A DNA stretch of 64,000 nt from Owenia fusiformis (lineage: Eukaryota > Annelida > Polychaeta > Sabellida > Oweniidae), in contig CAIIXF020000012.1 of NCBI GenBank assembly GCA_903813345.2, positions 19,043,520-19,107,519 on the forward strand. Reading direction: 5' to 3'. Each line of letters starts with the position of its first letter. The stretch's first letter is position 1. A model generated the notes under the pieces. The model saw nothing but the letters and a program-made list of their open reading frames with translations, did no database searches and had not been told where the DNA came from. Shown one piece after another: positions 1 through 11,770 of the stretch. Position numbers and translations under genes: made by a program.

Positions 1-214
1 AAAAAAGGATCAAGATATTTGGAATTTTTACAAAATAGACATGACATGAAATAATAAGGGCAAAGTATTTTGTAAAATTGTGACAATTTTTATATAAAAT
101 AATATTAAATATAATTAGAAATGGAACAGCTTAGTCTTTATACTCTATGTGAAATAATTACATCCTTATTACTCAAGATTGTGTATCTTCTATCACATCC
201 ATGTTTGGTTCCAG

Positions 215-1520
215 ACAAGGTTCGGGAGCAAAAAGACGGCAATCCTGGCTGTGGCTCTACAGGGTGGCCGAAAGAAAGAGAAACTCTACTCTGTTTACAG
301 ACCGAGTACAGGGCTCCAATTGAGGACGGAATCTCTGAGTGAGATCAAGAAAAAGTACCGCAAAGTGTACATTGACGAGGCACAGCCATATTGGAATGAT
401 CAATATCAGGCCTCCGCCACTACTTGTAATCATGCATACTGGTAAGAAAATCATAAAATATGCATACTGGTAAGAAAATCATAAAATATGTGAAAAATGT
501 TACATACATATTAGTATTCTTGATGGACCATTTCAGAGAAAGACCAATTTTGAAAGTATACTTGACAGCATTCAATAAAATCAAGTTGATACATATTAAT
601 TTACAATTTTTATTATATGCAGTTTCTGTTATAATTGTCTGTTTTTTTCATAAAGAATAATAGAAAAGTTCTGTCCAAAATAGTCAATCTTATTTTTCTA
701 AAGTTTTAGTTTATGAGAACTTTTGTAATGCAAGATTAATAAGTGTGAAGCATGTGTTTTTCTAAGAAGAATAATACTATCAAAATCCTGTTTTTCCAGG
801 AAGGGTAACTGTAAAAGACGTCAGGCTGGTCTGCAATGTGAGGTTGGTCTCCGATCAAGGACTTACCATGTTCTCAGTGGGTCTGTTTTGAGCATATGGA
901 GTAAGGTTGAGTCAGTCCTAGCAGCCAATCCAGGTGGGAATGTCTCACGCATGCAGGTCATACGACTACGTACAGAAGATGGCAAGAGGATTGTGGGTGA
1001 GAAGAACCTTCTTTTTTTAATGCAACAATCCCACTTCAAGTGGTGACATTATTGTTTAAGTCTCAAACTTTTTGGTTGCTGGTGTTTGGCTGTCAGTGTC
1101 ATTAACAAATGGTCAGTTGGTGACATTTTGCATGCATTGTTCCTCTTATTAAATACATTGATTTTAGATTATCCTTTGTATTATAAAGAACTCTACATCT
1201 ACAGTCTTCAAATCAGGAAAATGGCTTGAATCAATCAAAACCATGTTAAACACTACATTTAGCCATTCATTTATTCCTTATTTCCAGGTACAATTATACC
1301 AACCCCCGCTTTACAGCCTCTGTGTAATGTCCTCTCCCAAGAGTCAAAGCGAACATACAAAAGTGAGTTTGCTGATCCTGTCAGTACAATTCTCCCTACT
1401 CAAAGCCGACCAATGAACAATGCTGCTGTACCTCTATCAATGCCGGATATTATTGAAGAACCAGTCGTTCAACACCAAAATAAACTCCAGGAAAATTACT
1501 ATGCCAAGTTTTTCCTATGA
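215..1520 (+). CDS. SBNO: Strawberry notch homologue, 3' terminal exons (partial gene)
   Basis: Three coding exons at 215-441, 800-996 and 1288-1520, joined by GT-AG introns with matching phase (TG|G, then G|GT); the stop TGA is at 1518-1520. The translated part holds the conserved C-terminal SBNO region, with the landmarks [53 protein letters not shown] and [18 protein letters not shown] proteins are nuclear DExD/H helicase-like transcriptional co-regulators linked to Notch signalling; the helicase core would lie upstream of this window. The last exon (about 77 codons) is a less conserved tail ending AKFFL. The 5' exons are missing because the window starts inside the gene. The donor of the first exon lies in a 28-bp tandem duplication. 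I recognise the family with confidence; SBNO1 versus SBNO2 is not decidable here. Confidence 0.88.
433..488 (+). repeat. 28-bp tandem duplication of a splice donor
   Basis: Two exact 28-bp copies (433-460 and 461-488) each contain the exon end plus donor TACTG|GTAAGAAAA of the SBNO exon. The first donor (gt at 442-443) gives the correct phase; use of the second (gt at 470-471) would retain an in-frame TAA. Confidence 0.9.
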
Positions 1521-4116
1521 AATATAAGGAATTGCTAGTTTTTCCAGAGAAATGATAGGAATTTCTTTACTTAATTTTCAACAGGATTTTCAGTTTTTCC
1601 TATTAAGTGGCAGGAGTTGTTGTTCCTATGAAACAAAAGGAATAGCTGTGTTAAGTCTTTCCCCCTGAAGTGACAACACATGCTATGCTAAGTTTTCTCC
1701 TTGTAACAACCGGTCACAAGCTGAGTGTATATTTGAGATTGATGTTTGTTGAAGTATGTATAGTTGAGATTACATCATATACGTGTCATGGATGACATAT
1801 GTTGCCAGGTGTTGGTTTTAGAAAATGATATGACATTGGCAATGATATATCATATTGATGGCATATCAGAATATCTTATGTTTATAGAAGATACAATTTC
1901 ACATTATTTTGATATGGATGTCAGTTTTGAATATGGTCACACCAAATGATGTCATAGCAAATTTCTGTGGCAGCAGTGTGATGTGATGTCACAAATTGTA
2001 TTACGACTGCCAGTGCCATCTATCTATGCTTCAGAATTGTGGGTATATTAGATTTTGCAATATGGGAGAGAAGCACTATTAACACTTATGGTGAGAAGAG
2101 AATATGTCCTAATATGCAACTAATTCCAATTTCGATTTACACCACCTCTCAAAATGCAATTGAGAATTTGTTGATTTCATCCAAATGAAAAGTACTATAA
2201 AGAGGAACACCTCTGTAAGTGGAACATTTTTAGAGGTTTCAAATCTATCACTAACACAGGTTTTATTGGAGTTTCCCTTTTGGTATAAGGAATTTGAACC
2301 CTATCGTATTCCTTCATGATTTAATTATTCTGTTTGTATCGATTTACATCATTAAATTGACATTGTTCTTTGCTTGCCAAGGATAGTTGTCATTTTTTCA
2401 ATAGTGACAGACTAACATGCTGAATGTAACTTACAAACTTAATGCTTATATGCCTGTACTAAATATAACAGTGCATGTAAATGACAGTATCACTGATTCT
2501 CAAAAAACTGTATTTAAACGTACTCTTAGTCAAATTAACATTGTGACACATGGCTTGAACAGTTTAACTGCGTGGAAAACCAGCTCTTTGGAAACCTAAA
2601 TCAATAAACTATATTAAAAGGTTTGAACGACACTGTGCAACAGGCATCTATAAATAATTTACAATTACATTTTTGCAGTATTTATGATCTCAAGGCTTCT
2701 TCGGAAAGGAGATCTCAATGTAAAATACGTGTACATTTAATATTATAATAGATATCATTTAATACGAAAAACATGGAGTATGTTAATGGCTCAACTGTAT
2801 ATTTTAAATGAGTCTGATCTGACCCTTGCAGTACATTTTAACATGGTCATTGTCCCTTGCAGAAAATGCCAGATTGGAGCTATCAGATTATCATTACCTT
2901 GGTTACATTTGTGTTATTGCTTTAGAAAATGTTAATATGAGAGATGCAACAAGTGAATGCTTTTGTAGGAAAGTGAATGTATTTGTAGGAAAGTCAGGCA
3001 ATACTAAAACCGTAAAATTGCTGAGAATTAGAATTGTTAAAATTGTTACAGGGACTATTGGAATGGCTAATGGCTAGCTAACTCTTGATTTGTTGATTAG
3101 ATATGATTTGTTTGATGTAAAGTGGCAACAAGACTAGAAACAGAGTGCAAAATATTTGAAGCAATAAATAAGCTTAAAATTATGGAACTGTAGAACTTCA
3201 TATACAGTTGATTTCCTTCAAACTCACAAATTCATACACATGTTTATTAGTGGGTACAACCCTCTACGTGAACAGCAGTCTTTTTCTGGCAGCCGTTTTA
3301 GAAGTTTTTCAAATTCTTACAGGTAGTTATTGAGCTTTGGTGATGTGATGTCCTTCATGCCATGTGCCTTTTAAGAAGTAAATTGGACATGGGATGTCGA
3401 GAGCAACATATATCATGGAATTGTGATGACAAATTTGGAAATTTCTAGTCTTTGTTGCACCTTGAATGAATGAATAAATACCATTCTAACTTATATTGTT
3501 CAAAAGTAGGAAAAGTCGAGGAATTTCATGTTGTTCGAACTTAGTGTCCCAAAAGATTCATTCATACAATGGAGTCCATAAAATGTATTTTGGAAGACCA
3601 TGGTAAATTAATGATACAACGTGACCAATTATCTCCAAAACAATGGAGAAACCCTTGAAGTAAAGTCATAATGGAATTTTTGTACTGCTCTAAGAGAATT
3701 AAAACAATTGTTTTCAGTTTTCAGCCAGACGTGTTATTTCTGTTATAATGTATTGATTTGAAAGGAATAAATATAAAAAGGTATTGGAAATACATGCAAA
3801 GTAAAGTGTGTTTTTTATTAGTTATTTTGAAGGCCTTGTGTTTGACCATTATGATTGACATTTTTTCTTTAAATTTTCTGTTTTGCGTATCAAAAACGAA
3901 CAAACTAATGAATAGTAAAAACCACAAAGCCAGCTTTGGCTACATCGATTTCATTCAAAGTACCAATGAAGACACGTTCTTCCTCTTTTCAATGATATGT
4001 TATTTACATTTGGAGTTTGTAAATATAAGACACGCATGCAGGGAAATCCACTTGAAAAGCCATCACATAATGAAACTGTCTAATTAATGAAACTGAAATC
4101 GTATTCCCAATATATA
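1521..4116 (+). other. SBNO 3' UTR and intergenic sequence
   Basis: No coding potential recognised. Candidate poly(A) signals AATAAA occur at 2603-2608, 3163-3168 and 3473-3478; I cannot tell which one ends the SBNO transcript. Near 3950-4020 a stretch resembles the arms of the TIR element at 50613-51602 (same order of 'ttcatt..aatg', 'ctcctcttt' and 'aatgatat' words), so it may be a transposon relic. Confidence 0.4.
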
Positions 4117-4380
4117 CATAAAGTTCCGGATAATCAGTGCTATCCGAAGCCCTGCGCCATTGGCCAGACCTACCAACCGATTGTCCCCAGGGAATTCGAA
4201 ATGACTTTTTACGCTGTTACTGCCTTCGTTGATGTGGTCATCGATGTTGGTGCCGTTGAGGAGGATTTGACAACATCCACACCAATCGGAGCAAAGACAC
4301 GAGAATTCTGCAACCTGGATATACAAACTGCCATTTATCGATTAGGCAAAAATGCGAATTCCCGTTACTTAATTATGTAA
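4117..4380 (+). pseudogene. NTPDase gene fragment (pseudogene)
   Basis: This stretch matches bases about 8193-8455 of the intact NTPDase gene, covering residues about 291-374 (YKVPDYQCYPKPCAIGQ through ANSRCLIG). It reads KVPDNQCYPKPCAIGQTYQP and later AKTREFCNLD. The frame is open, with a small insertion (EF before MTFYAV) and codon losses, but it stops at TAA (4378-4380) and lacks all of the ACR nucleotide-binding motifs. No splice sites around it would restore a complete enzyme. It is best read as a diverged partial duplicate of the gene 3 kb downstream. A shared exon of a different NTPDase gene is possible but unsupported. Confidence 0.75.
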
Positions 4381-4386
4381 CTTAGT

Positions 4387-4682
4387 GAAACATATTCTCA
4401 GAAAAATAATCACATTCTTAGGCGACAGGGGACAAATTGATCAAAGGAAATGTGAAAAACCCAACATTTTCCAACCAATCAATTTTTGTGGGTAGATTAA
4501 CTACTAAAAATTGAGCATTGATCGAAAATCTTTACACGTAATCAGAAACCTAAAAGCGAATACACACGAAATTAAACATGAAATCTTTCAAGTATTCCAA
4601 AGATTAATTTTTTAAAACCTACGTCACAGTTGCATCATAGGTTTTGCTTCAAATCAGTTAATAATGACACCGTACATCCATT
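4387..4682 (+). repeat. Dispersed repeat family R1, single-arm copy
   Basis: About 295 bp closely similar to 26689-27008 (same strand) and, inverted, to part of 25733-26097. Shared landmarks are ttaggcgacagggg, acattttccaacc and agtgacaccgtacatc. It starts just after the NTPDase fragment. Confidence 0.75.
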
Positions 4683-5039
4683 CTGATACTCGGATCATCT
4701 CTGCAATGCACATGTATTGTGGGTTGAATGGAAGTAAAGATCTTGTTTGTATTTACTATTCAACCATTAGTGAGTGAACAAAGGGTTAATTAATCTAGCT
4801 TCAGAGCACTGCAGGTGACAGTTCAGATGTACACATTGAATTCGAATATAGCAGAATATTTGTAAGTAAGCTTAGATCAATAATGAAGATAGCAACAGAA
4901 ATTGATAAATTGTTTTATTCTTAAGAATGCACACTAACAAGAGAAGGGTACATGTACAGTATATTTGTATATTGTTTTTAAGGGATGGAAACTATCAAAA
5001 ACTGTCAATTGTCATTTATGTCACACTTTTTTGATAGCT

Positions 5040-5545
5040 TTGATTGTAGAACGTTGTAGCTACGTTCATTCCGTTCGCACACAGTTTAAAAACAGTTTTG
5101 AAGAACGCAGTGGCAACTTGCTTGGTGTGATAGCTATATTTTTGCTAACTCGTTGATAAATTAAATATGTTCTTGGTCAGTTTTAACCCATTTGCAATTA
5201 GTTCTACTTCGTTCTCAATACGTCCTCAGACAGTTCAATTCGTTGTAAAAACGTCCCTAGTAGGATTGAAGTACGACGGTTCCGTTCGTAGTACGTCCAG
5301 CTCGTCGTTAGTAGGTTGTCAGTTGTCACGCGTTCTAATTGTAGAACGTGACAACCAAGATATCATTTTGAGCATGTTCTAAGTTCTAGAGAACCTACAT
5401 GTACCCGTTCGAGTACGTTCGATGAAGTTTGTAAATAGGCCCCAAACGGTTCTAAGTACGTCCAGTCCGTTCGTACCCAGTTGAAGCCCGTTTTCGAGAA
5501 CGTAGTGAGAACTAGTTTGGTGTGATAGTAGGGTAAATAAGTCAC
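5040..5545. repeat. CGT/ACG-rich degenerate duplicated region
   Basis: Many copies of GTTCG, ACGTCC and GAACGT. The segment near 5060-5135 is re-echoed at 5450-5530: both contain a 'ccgttcg..cccagttt' block, 'gagaacg..agtg' and 'tggtgtgatag'. A short inverted pair (gttgtcac..gttctaat / gtagaacgtgacaac) lies between them. No gene recognised. Confidence 0.55.
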
Positions 5546-7328
5546 TTTTTATGAACGCCTTTTAAAATGGCAGTCAGAGGCTTGAACTTAGCTCACGGGT
5601 ATTTTAAATGCACAAAACAAAGCACAAAACCCACAAAACACGATTTATTACGAAAAAACCGCCAACCTCTGAAATGCTGTTAATTTCAAGGATTTTTTGA
5701 ATGACAATTTTGACGTGCCGATGCTGGAAGATCTTTTGGACATCAGTATTGTTTTCTGGCAGGCATTTTAAAAGTTATCAAATTCTTAGTATGCTATTGC
5801 AGTTTGTTATAACCTTATATTTACTGCCTATTTTCTGATGTGCTTTCCATACATGTATGTTTCTAGAATTTGGAAAGTTGCACACCCTTCTCTTGAAAGC
5901 CCATCAATCAACATACTCAATCATGAGAGCTACTGTATATTTATTTTATTATTATATGGCGATTAACGGCGTCAGCACAAAAATGATTAAACCATTAATC
6001 ATGAACTAGTGTTTAAAGGCCATGTGCAAGATGTGTATTTATATTCAGAAAACCAGTTGAAAATTTGTCGGTATATGATGTCTGTCCGTCCGTTCGTATG
6101 TCCGTCCGTCTGTCTGTCAACACGTTGGCAGCTAATTCAAAATCCTCCACGGCAATTGGAACGGTTTCACTTTTAAAATGTGTCTATAAGAGAAATGATC
6201 CATTCTCCTTCCTCGAATTTAAACCTCGATTTGAGTTTACAGTGCCTGAATACAGGGTCCTTTAAATCAAGAAGATTTGGGGGGGGGGGCAAACGTTTTA
6301 TTGAGGCGTGAAAAATTGGCCCCTTAATGCAAAATGGCCCTCTTTTTGAAATTTGAGGCCCATTCTCTTACCAAATAGGCCAAAATTAAAAAGTCATGTC
6401 AGTTTGTGTATTATCCTCGCCATCAAACCATCAAAATTGTTATCCTTTTTCTGTTATCAGCCAGGTCAAATTAGAGGTTTATCCACTCAATTTCTGCCGT
6501 TAAGACTTGTTTTATTCTCTTGCATATATTATGTTATACAAAGTACACGTTTTTACATATTTTTTACCCATTCACTCCATTTTGCATGCATCCGTCCTCA
6601 TTCATACTAAATCTTTTTATCATTTTCCTTACAATATTTTAAATACGTTTCAATTTTTGTACATTCATTCAGTGGTAGTTCCTTTTTTAATTTTTGAGTG
6701 TACTGATTAGAGTGTGCCGTTAAGACTTAATGAAGCAACAATATTATTGGTCCAATGAAAAACTGCAACAACCACTACATGTTCATCATTACTTTATGAG
6801 AATCTAGTTCCCCATGTAAATGATACTTATCCAATTTCAATGTCAACTATTAATAAAGAGTATTGTATTAATTTGTATCCGGGCGTGTGTTAAGATAGAT
6901 AAGAAAGTGCATTCTTACAAACTATGCTGGTCATAATATATCAAAAACAATGCACAGGAATACATACCAGGAGATCTCATGATACAATGAGTTTACTCGG
7001 TGCATCGACAATGGGCTACGTGTACTAGCAAATTCTCGAATAAAGTGCGTAGGAACGTGTTTAGTAACGTTCAATTACAAAATACGGTTGTACATTCACG
7101 GGCATTTAAACAGAAAATTACTGGCGTCGAGATGCATTGGGCGTATCATGTTACATTACTGACCAATCAGACCCAACTGGCCGCCACAACGTTTAGTTCA
7201 CGTCTGCACAGGCGTTTAAACAAACTCTAATCTCAATCTGTGTGTAGATTTGCCAATCATAGCTAGAATTCTGGATACGTACCCTTGTACATGTATTATA
7301 GGAAGACAATACAGATTCGCTTAGTCTA
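5546..7328. other. Intergenic; TCCG/TCTG microsatellite and poly-G
   Basis: No supported gene. A (TCCG/TCTG)n-type run sits at about 6080-6120 and a 10-base G run near 6281-6290. The short ORFs here show no recognisable protein motif. The end of this stretch is presumably the promoter and 5' UTR of the NTPDase gene, but I see no convincing core promoter. Confidence 0.4.
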
Positions 7329-8657
7329 ATGATGAACAAAATGTCTGCTCGGGAAGTCGTCCTACTGTTCATCGCTAGTATTACGGCCCATTGCTGTCTT
7401 GCGGCAGAATATGGGATAATCGTTGATGCGGGAAGCAGTGGAAGTCGGGCGAGAATTTACACATGGCCAGAGAGAACGTCGCTTAATCAAATTCTTCAAC
7501 TGAGTGAGGTCGCTAACAAAAAAATTAAGCCCGGGCTGAGTGCGTATGCAGGTGACCCGACGGGTCTAAGGAACCATATCGGTGTTCTCCTTGGCGCGTG
7601 TAAGGAAAACGTTCCAGTTGACAAACAGGCGGATACGCCATTCTATATAATGGCAACAGCTGGAATGAGACTACTCCCGGGTGGTGAAGCTTTCTCGATT
7701 TACCAACAAATCAACACCATGCTCTTTAATAAGTCATTTTGCCCGTTTGAATATAAAAAGGGGAACGCCAGGACTCTGTCCGGGGAAGAGGAGGGGGCAT
7801 TCACGTGGATATCTGCAAATCAGCTAAACGGATTATTTGGAGAAAGCCGTACTACAAATAAAATTGTTGGAATTCTTGAGATGGGTGGAGCATCTACTCA
7901 GATAGCGTTTGTTCCCGAGCGTAGCGTATTGGCGGATAAATTCCCTGTGTATGTAGCTGGACAGTACTACCCTCTCTATGTCCACAGTTATCTATATTAC
8001 GGTCAGAATTACGCAATACAAAAAGTAAAGGACAATTTATTTCGAAAATACGATCGAACGTCCGGGGCTGCCATCAGCAATCCGTGTATGCTGAACGGGG
8101 ATGAGATCACAGAAACTATGGATGGCCTTGACGTTACATTTATCGGTACTGCAAATGCGGATCATTGTTTAGAAGTCATACGTGAAGAACTAGTTTATAA
8201 AGTTCCGGATTACCAATGCTATCCGAAGCCATGCGCCATTGGACAGAACTACCAACCGATAGCCCCAAAGGAAATGACATTTTACGCTGTTTCTGCTTTC
8301 GTGTATGCAGTTTTAGGTGTCGGCGCAGTCGAGGAAAATGATTTGACAACTGCCAGAAGAATCGAGGCAAAGACACGAGAATTTTGCAAGCTAGATATCA
8401 AAACTGCCATTAATCGATTAGGCAGATATGCGAACTCTCGTTGTTTGATCGGTCTTTATACAAGCAGCCTGTTGACCGATGGGTTTGGATTTGGCAAAGA
8501 TAAGAAGATTAACGTTGCTGGGGAAATAGCTGAGCATGATCTTACATGGGCACCAGGAGCCATGGTTTATGAGGTAGAACGCCGCGAAAGGGGACGCATC
8601 CTCGACATCGACGAAGACTCGTCATCTGGCGAAAGTGAATCTGGGGACTGCTATTAG
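7329..8657 (+). CDS. Ectonucleoside triphosphate diphosphohydrolase (GDA1/CD39 family), intronless
   Basis: 442 aa in one uninterrupted exon. It hydrolyses nucleoside tri- and diphosphates in the extracellular or secretory space. The N-terminus is a signal peptide (hydrophobic core about residues 10-25). The apyrase conserved regions follow in order: ACR1 DAGSSGSRARIY (33-44), ACR2 MATAGMRLL (108-116), ACR3 LSGEEEGAFTW (150-160, with the catalytic Glu), ACR4 EMGGASTQIAF (184-194) and an ACR5-like DLTWAPGAMVYE (404-415). No second membrane segment follows, so the protein should be soluble or secreted, as in the short NTPDase5/6 type, although the length (442) and FYAVSAF motif also fit trimmed forms of the cell-surface type. 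The tail is acidic and Ser-rich (SSSGESESGD). An adjacent ATG codon (M5) is an alternative start. Lack of introns suggests a retrocopy origin; a full frame and motifs suggest it works. Confidence 0.9.
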   Translation: MMNKMSAREVVLLFIASITAHCCLAAEYGIIVDAGSSGSRARIYTWPERTSLNQILQLSEVANKKIKPGLSAYAGDPTGLRNHIGVLLGACKENVPVDKQADTPFYIMATAGMRLLPGGEAFSIYQQINTMLFNKSFCPFEYKKGNARTLSGEEEGAFTWISANQLNGLFGESRTTNKIVGILEMGGASTQIAFVPERSVLADKFPVYVAGQYYPLYVHSYLYYGQNYAIQKVKDNLFRKYDRTSGAAISNPCMLNGDEITETMDGLDVTFIGTANADHCLEVIREELVYKVPDYQCYPKPCAIGQNYQPIAPKEMTFYAVSAFVYAVLGVGAVEENDLTTARRIEAKTREFCKLDIKTAINRLGRYANSRCLIGLYTSSLLTDGFGFGKDKKINVAGEIAEHDLTWAPGAMVYEVERRERGRILDIDEDSSSGESESGDCY

Positions 8658-9419
8658 AAAACCAGTGACATTTCATGATCAACGGGTATATCAGGGAATA
8701 TCATAACCTCAAACCTCAAACATCTTCTAAAACTTGATTTCCATGTGTTGATGGGATAACTATATCAATTAGTCATTTAATACATTTTCATTTCCTTGGT
8801 TTTTGGTAAATGATATATATTTATCCCTCATAGGTTTGGTTCTATTGTTCTCTAACAAATATCGTTGGCCAGTATCTGGAAAAGGAAACGGGTGGCTATC
8901 TTTTCTCAAATGCCCATTGCGATATTTTTTAGTTTTAGTTGAAGCAAACGCTTTTCCGGATACATTCGGCTTTGATGATTTCGACCACGCCGAGTTTGTA
9001 TAGCATGTAGAAACTCCGTACGTAACGTGATAGATTGTTCTTAATCGTGAACGCCACGATTTAAACGATATATTCTACCGCTTAAGGGTACGGTAACGCT
9101 CCCATGCAACGTTACTCTACATTTATTATAGCGTTGAAACATACTTAATTGTTTAAACCAGACTGCGGATCGGAGTGTCTGTCATACACAGACTTGATAT
9201 GGTCGAGTCTCCAAAGCCGAATATCATCGCCAGAAAGTAGTTTTAATCGATGATGAAAACTAAAAAATATCCAAATCGACACTTACCTTCCGCCATTTGT
9301 AAGAGAGTGCAACGGCCGTTGACTTCTATGTCACTGATTGGTAAATATTCTAACATTGTTCCAATCGATGGCATGTACAAACTAAATAGAACTTACACTT
9401 TCGATGAATGAACACTGTT
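8658..9419 (+). other. NTPDase 3' flank
   Basis: AT-rich sequence with no AATAAA close to the stop and no recognised gene. Part of it must be 3' UTR. A 66-codon ORF at 8803-9003 has no recognisable motif. Confidence 0.35.
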
Positions 9420-9423
9420 CCAG

Positions 9424-9507
9424 ATCGGAGAACACTCTAAATCTGGCGAAAGTGAATCTGGGGACGGCTATTAGAATCAAATCAAGATATCAAAATGAAG
9501 AAATAAA
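9424..9507 (+). pseudogene. Duplicated NTPDase C-terminal tail with poly(A) signal
   Basis: Bases 9440-9476 repeat the last codons of the NTPDase gene almost exactly: SGESESGDGY-stop here versus SGESESGDCY-stop at 8628-8657. An acceptor-like ttccag ends at 9423. The frame from there reads IGEHSKSGESESGDGY, also echoing DEDSSSGESESGDCY. An AATAAA lies at 9502-9507, 26 bases after the stop. It is either the remnant of another NTPDase copy or an alternative last exon. Confidence 0.55.
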
Positions 9508-10429
9508 CGCGGTCTAGAAAGATCTGATCGAGCTTACAATGTGTAAATACTATAGTCGGTTCAAATTAAGAAATCGCTACACATTTGCAGAAGTTTGAAA
9601 CTGAAGTCCTAATTTTATTAATTTAAAGAGAGAATCAGATCTAGTGAGCAGCCAAACAAAGAATTGTTTCAATTTTAGAATATTCCTGGCTTATGTTATG
9701 TCATATCTTTTCATGTCTATTTTCTAAAAATACCAAAAGTGCAGACTTTATTTCAGGTAAACTAAAGACTGTTTTACAATAATGTATTATTTTACGATTC
9801 TTATTATTTGGGAGAATTTAAACATTTTTCACCCATTTTTGCACTTTCAATCTCTCATAACTTCATCAGTTTCCAACGTACCCCAAATCTTTTTTTCTGA
9901 GATATTGTATTTGAGATTGTTAGGAATAGATTGCTAGGTCAATTGTACATCTTGCTTATAATTTTGTCACCCCTACAGATCTGATTCTGCCTTTAAGATG
10001 AGTTTTCCAAGAATAATATATTTAAATCACCAGCCCATCACATCACCTTTCTACCACCATACATAAGAATCTAAGATTCGTTTAACATCTATCTCTAATA
10101 GGAAAATTGCCAATTTTGAGTTGTACCCCTTGACCAAAATACAGCAAATTAAAAAACTAGTATTTGGGCAATAAAACATCCCAAGTTCCCAAACCCCGAT
10201 CAACTCTCCAACTGTCTCTGATGTTGTTACAAATATGCAACAGGTATATTAATTGAATATTCATGCATATAACGATAAAAATGTCTGATTTATTTCACCT
10301 CACGCGTTCAGCTATCTGATAATTGGTCAGCATTGGTACCCCCCTGTGATAGCTATTCCATATTTTCAATGGCAAATGCGTAGTCATTTTACTGAGACAT
10401 CACGCGTTGCATACAAAAGTTCACCCCAA
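9508..10429. other. Intergenic AT-rich sequence
   Basis: Nothing recognised on either strand. Confidence 0.4.
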
Positions 10430-10667
10430 ACTACAGTAAACCCTGTCTTAGTAAACACCTTTCTCCAGTGAACACCTCTCTCCAGTGAACACCTCTCTCC
10501 AGTGAACACCTCTCTCCAGTGAACACCTGTGTCTAGTGAACACATGTGTCTTGTGGACACATGTGTCTTGTGAGCTCCACTTTAAGATGCATAACATTAA
10601 CTCCTATATAAAACCCCTCCCTGTAGTGAACACACACTTGTTCACTACATACAGGTTTTACTGTAGT
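10430..10667. mobile_element. Small TIR element carrying a 20-bp minisatellite
   Basis: Ends are inverted: ACTACAGTAAACCCTGTCT at 10430-10448, and its near-perfect reverse complement ending in acaggttttactgtagt at 10667. The interior (10449-10573) is about six copies of a 20-bp unit, tctctccagtgaacacc, with the last copies drifting to tgtgtctagtgaacaca. About 238 bp and non-coding, so MITE-like. Confidence 0.65.
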
Positions 10668-11629
10668 TTTCAATTCAGAACATAGTTGATACCGGAATAC
10701 ACTTTCTTATCTCTGTCCTACACATTACTGGTCACTAGTGAATACGATTCTCTGCATTGTTAAATGAAATATTGAAATTGGAGAAGTATCATTTCCAGAG
10801 TTTCTAATTAATGTTGGCATCAAATTTCGACTGAGTTTCGTTTTGACCAGTACTATTTTCGTTAATTTGGGCATGTCATAAATTTCAAATAGTTACATAG
10901 AAATATCTCCCATTGCAAGTTATATTTTCACTAGTTCTTTCAGATATTTTTTATTCCACGTCCAGGAAACTGTACTGGTCCTTTTGGATGTGTAGTCATA
11001 CCATTCAAACGATGTTATTAATGGATTGTAATTGCGCACAGGAATCGCAAACGAATTCATGATCAGCCATTGTCAAAGAACACACCAGTTAGTGTATCCT
11101 GTGGAAGTTAGGCTGCTTGGTTGGATGTCACTCCAAGCGAACATATGTTCGATTGTGACAGACTTATGTATGTTTGTCCATGGATTGTATATATAAAATC
11201 AAGTGTTTAGGGAGCCTTTCAAGGATGATGTACACTAAATAGAATATGTAAAAGCATGAAGTCCCCATCATAGTTCAAATTGTATGTGGGAAACATCTCG
11301 AGGGTCGGATAAACCTGTATGTAAAACATTTACTCAATCTGAAATGAGATATTTTATTCTTTGGACTAATATCTGGTGTTGCATGTTTTAATATGGAGAA
11401 GCTATTACGAATATCAAAGCACATATAGACACAACTGCCTTTATGAAATCATTACTTTTAATATTTTTATGATGCCTTTCTACTAGTTAACCATTTTATG
11501 TATTTAATATGATGTATCTATGAGGGCATGGTATCATGGTTAATACGACCTTGGTAAAATCTATAAAAAATTATTCAAGTCGTAATTGCTATAGAGGGAA
11601 CTGACATAATCAAGTGACATATACATAAG
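10668..11629. other. Intergenic AT-rich sequence
   Basis: No gene, RNA gene or clear repeat recognised. Confidence 0.35.
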
Positions 11630-11769
11630 GGTTATGTACTGGGAGGTTTTGGATATGGGGTTTATCCAGAGGGAGATATGCATATCTACCTGAGGGACCG
11701 TAGGGACCGAAGGTAGATGTGCATATCTCACGAGGGATGAACACCATATCCAAACCGACCGTACATAAC
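11630..11769. repeat. 140-bp palindrome
   Basis: ggttatgtact..ggttttggatatgg at the left pairs with ccatatccaaaccgac..gtacataac at the right, and gagatatgcatatctacct pairs with aggtagatgtgcatatctc near the centre. The DNA can fold into a long hairpin. No ORF. Confidence 0.7.
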
Positions 11770-11770
11770 T

